From Nocardioidaceae bacterium (lineage in GTDB: Bacteria; Actinomycetota; Actinomycetes; Propionibacteriales; Nocardioidaceae), in assembly GCA_013811715.1 (NCBI GenBank), contig JACCUS010000056.1, positions 1-23,219 of the forward strand: a stretch of DNA of 23,219 nt, written 5' to 3'. The notes below the pieces were generated by a model. It was not told the DNA's origin. It ran no database searches and worked only from the letters and a program-made list of their open reading frames with translations. Made by a program: the position numbers and the translations under genes. Positions 22,234-23,219 of the stretch are shown piece after piece; position 1 is the first letter of the stretch; each line of letters begins with the position of its first letter.

Positions 22234-22375
22234 TGGCCCTATCGTGGCACGCCCTCGTCGCCTTCCGGCGAACCCGCTCGGGCGGGAAGTTGGCTGTGCT
22301 GGGGTCGCGTGGGACGATGTACGCCGCACGCTGGTTGCCCGATCCGGCTTCGAGCCGACCGCGCCGGCGGCGTAC

Positions 22376-22449
22376 GCGGGTGTAGCTCAATGGTAGAGCC
22401 CCAGCCTTCCAAGCTGGCCATGCCGGTTCGATCCCGGTCACCCGCTCCA
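22376..22449 (+). tRNA. tRNA-Gly (anticodon UCC), CCA encoded
   Basis: The cloverleaf has acceptor GCGGGTG/CACCCGC, D arm GCTC-AATGGTA-GAGC, anticodon stem CCAGC/GCTGG with loop CTTCCAA (anticodon TCC), and T arm CCGG-TTCGATC-CCGG. Discriminator T is followed by genomic CCA (22447-22449). It sits directly beside a degraded toxin-antitoxin region, as at many integration sites; no repeat of the tRNA 3' end is seen in the remaining window. Confidence 0.96.
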
Positions 22450-22457
22450 GTATTTCC

Positions 22458-22472
22458 CAGGTCAGGGACCTG
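22458..22472. promoter_or_regulatory. Perfect inverted repeat upstream of the MazE remnant
   Basis: CAGGTC and GACCTG flank AGG. The site overlaps the expected -35 position of the promoter at 22490, so it could be the operator for the RHH antitoxin. It could also be a weak tRNA terminator. Confidence 0.4.
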
Positions 22473-22489
22473 CAGGGGTTGGCAGACCA

Positions 22490-22495
22490 TATACT
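22490..22495 (+). promoter_or_regulatory. Leaderless -10 box of the MazE remnant
   Basis: TATACT is close to the ideal -10 hexamer and ends six bases before GTG 22502. No ribosome site lies between them. Confidence 0.5.
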
Positions 22496-22501
22496 CACTT
22501 C

Positions 22502-22848
22502 GTGAAGACGGCCGTCTCGGTTCCTGATGACATCTTTGCTGACGCCACGAAGCGCGCCAGCGAGCTCGGCATCAGTCGGTCTGAGTTCTTCAGCACGGCC
22601 GCCCGACGGTACTTGGACGAGCTCTCGCGGGAGTCGCTGACCGAGCAGATCAGCCAGGTCCTCGAGCTTCCCGAGACGTCTTCATGCCAGCCAGCGCCTC
22701 GGGCCTCCACAGGGACTCGTCAGTCAACGTCACTGCCTTCGTCACGCTCGCCAAGTCCGACCTCGAGGACACCGCGGCTGTCGGGGAGTTACCCGGTTAC
22801 TTGATGGACGACGTCGACGGCGGCCTCCGCCTCGTCCTCAACCTCTGA
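22502..22848 (+). pseudogene. Collapsed MazEF toxin-antitoxin pair (mazE 5' part joined to mazF 3' part)
   Basis: Two halves of a toxin-antitoxin operon are joined by an internal deletion. From GTG 22502 the frame encodes a normal MazE-type RHH N-terminus (MKTAVSVPDDIFADATKRAS, then GISRSEFFSTAARRYLDELS) up to about base 22665. After that it reads nonsense to 22804. In another frame, from about 22672, the sequence encodes the end of a MazF RNase (DVFMPASASGLHRDSSVNVT, then KSDLED and LMDDVDGGLRLVLNL) and stops at TGA 22848. The C-terminal toxin-binding part of MazE and the N-terminal half of MazF, including its catalytic Arg region, are missing. The toxin cannot be active. The shortened antitoxin may still bind DNA. 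Confidence 0.82.
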
Positions 22849-23219
22849 CCGATTGTTCGGAGAACAGCGACAACAAGCGTTGTCACCGGTCAAGATGCAA
22901 GAGGTGTGACCTCTTCCTCTAGGCACGCATGTCGCGGTCAGGCAGGGCGGACTCGGGCGGCCACTCCAGCTGGCGTTGCCTTCGGAACAGGCTCTGACGT
23001 CCCTGGAGCACGCAGGACACTCGAGGAGTGTCAGATCAGAGCTGGAGAGGTCCGAATAGGCACCAGGGACGCCATGGTTACGCCGGCAACACAGGAGCCC
23101 GTCTCGCACACCAGCGAAATCCGCGAGCAAGCCAGACTCGACGCCATGCCGCTGCGGAAGATGTCAAGGCTGGCGAGACAGGTTCGTTCAGGCGGTCTGT
23201 ATGAGGGCCTCTTGTGAGG
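22849..23219. other. Gene-poor region rich in inverted repeats
   Basis: No recognisable gene is present. One open frame (22906-23217, plus) would encode 103 residues with no motif I know and an odd composition, and I do not call it. Perfect hairpins are TGTTC-GGA-GAACA (22854-22866), GACAAC-AAGC-GTTGTC (22869-22884), AAGAGGT-GTG-ACCTCTT (22899-22915) and GACACTC-GAG-GAGTGTC (23016-23032). Base composition is less GC-rich than the housekeeping genes. Confidence 0.5.

Noticed and set aside
22906..23217. 103-residue open frame at the right edge
   Set aside because: No ribosome site, no domain, unusual composition, and its GTG start lies in a hairpin loop.
22376..23219. Integrated element with an att site in tRNA-Gly
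   Set aside because: No integrase and no second copy of the tRNA 3' end in the window, so it cannot be supported here.

Overview
The window is high-GC DNA from an actinobacterium, most likely Nocardioidaceae or a close relative (order Propionibacteriales). The family placement is an inference. It rests on the GC-rich codon use, frequent GTG starts, short 1-4 base gene overlaps, paired clpP genes upstream of clpX, and several apparently leaderless promoters (TANNNT 6-7 bases before the start codon).

Layout. 1-923 is the 3' end of valS. 924-2957 is a catalase and its Fur-type regulator; the regulator carries a one-base frameshift. 3026-3673 is an intact VapBC toxin-antitoxin pair with a palindromic operator. 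3683-4444 is an MBL-fold hydrolase, divergent from a two-gene thiol-redox module (TlpA-like lipoprotein plus CcdA-like membrane protein, 4545-6063). 6126-12212 is a tightly coupled four-gene minus-strand operon: a reductase-HAD fusion, a zinc alcohol dehydrogenase, a LarA/DUF2088-like protein and a PlsC-like acyltransferase. It looks like an uncharacterised lipid pathway. 12332-13797 holds six copies of a 48-bp element with inverted-repeat ends, arranged as three pairs around one DUF559-type nuclease gene.

13949-16676 is the proteostasis core: clpP1, clpP2 and clpX in one minus-strand operon, with a possible ClgR box upstream of clpP1. It is followed by a divergent NUDIX hydrolase, a C1B aminopeptidase (PepC), a secreted thermolysin-like metallopeptidase and trigger factor (tig). 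The right end has tRNA-Pro(UGG), a GNAT acetyltransferase, tRNA-Gly(UCC) with an encoded CCA, a collapsed MazEF pair, and about 370 bases without a recognisable gene but rich in inverted repeats.

How the genes work together. Trigger factor, ClpP1P2 and ClpX form a folding and degradation set, and PepC could finish peptide breakdown. The catalase and the TlpA/CcdA pair deal with oxidants and extracytoplasmic thiols. The two most unusual items are the 48-bp repeats with the nuclease and the four-gene lipid-like operon.
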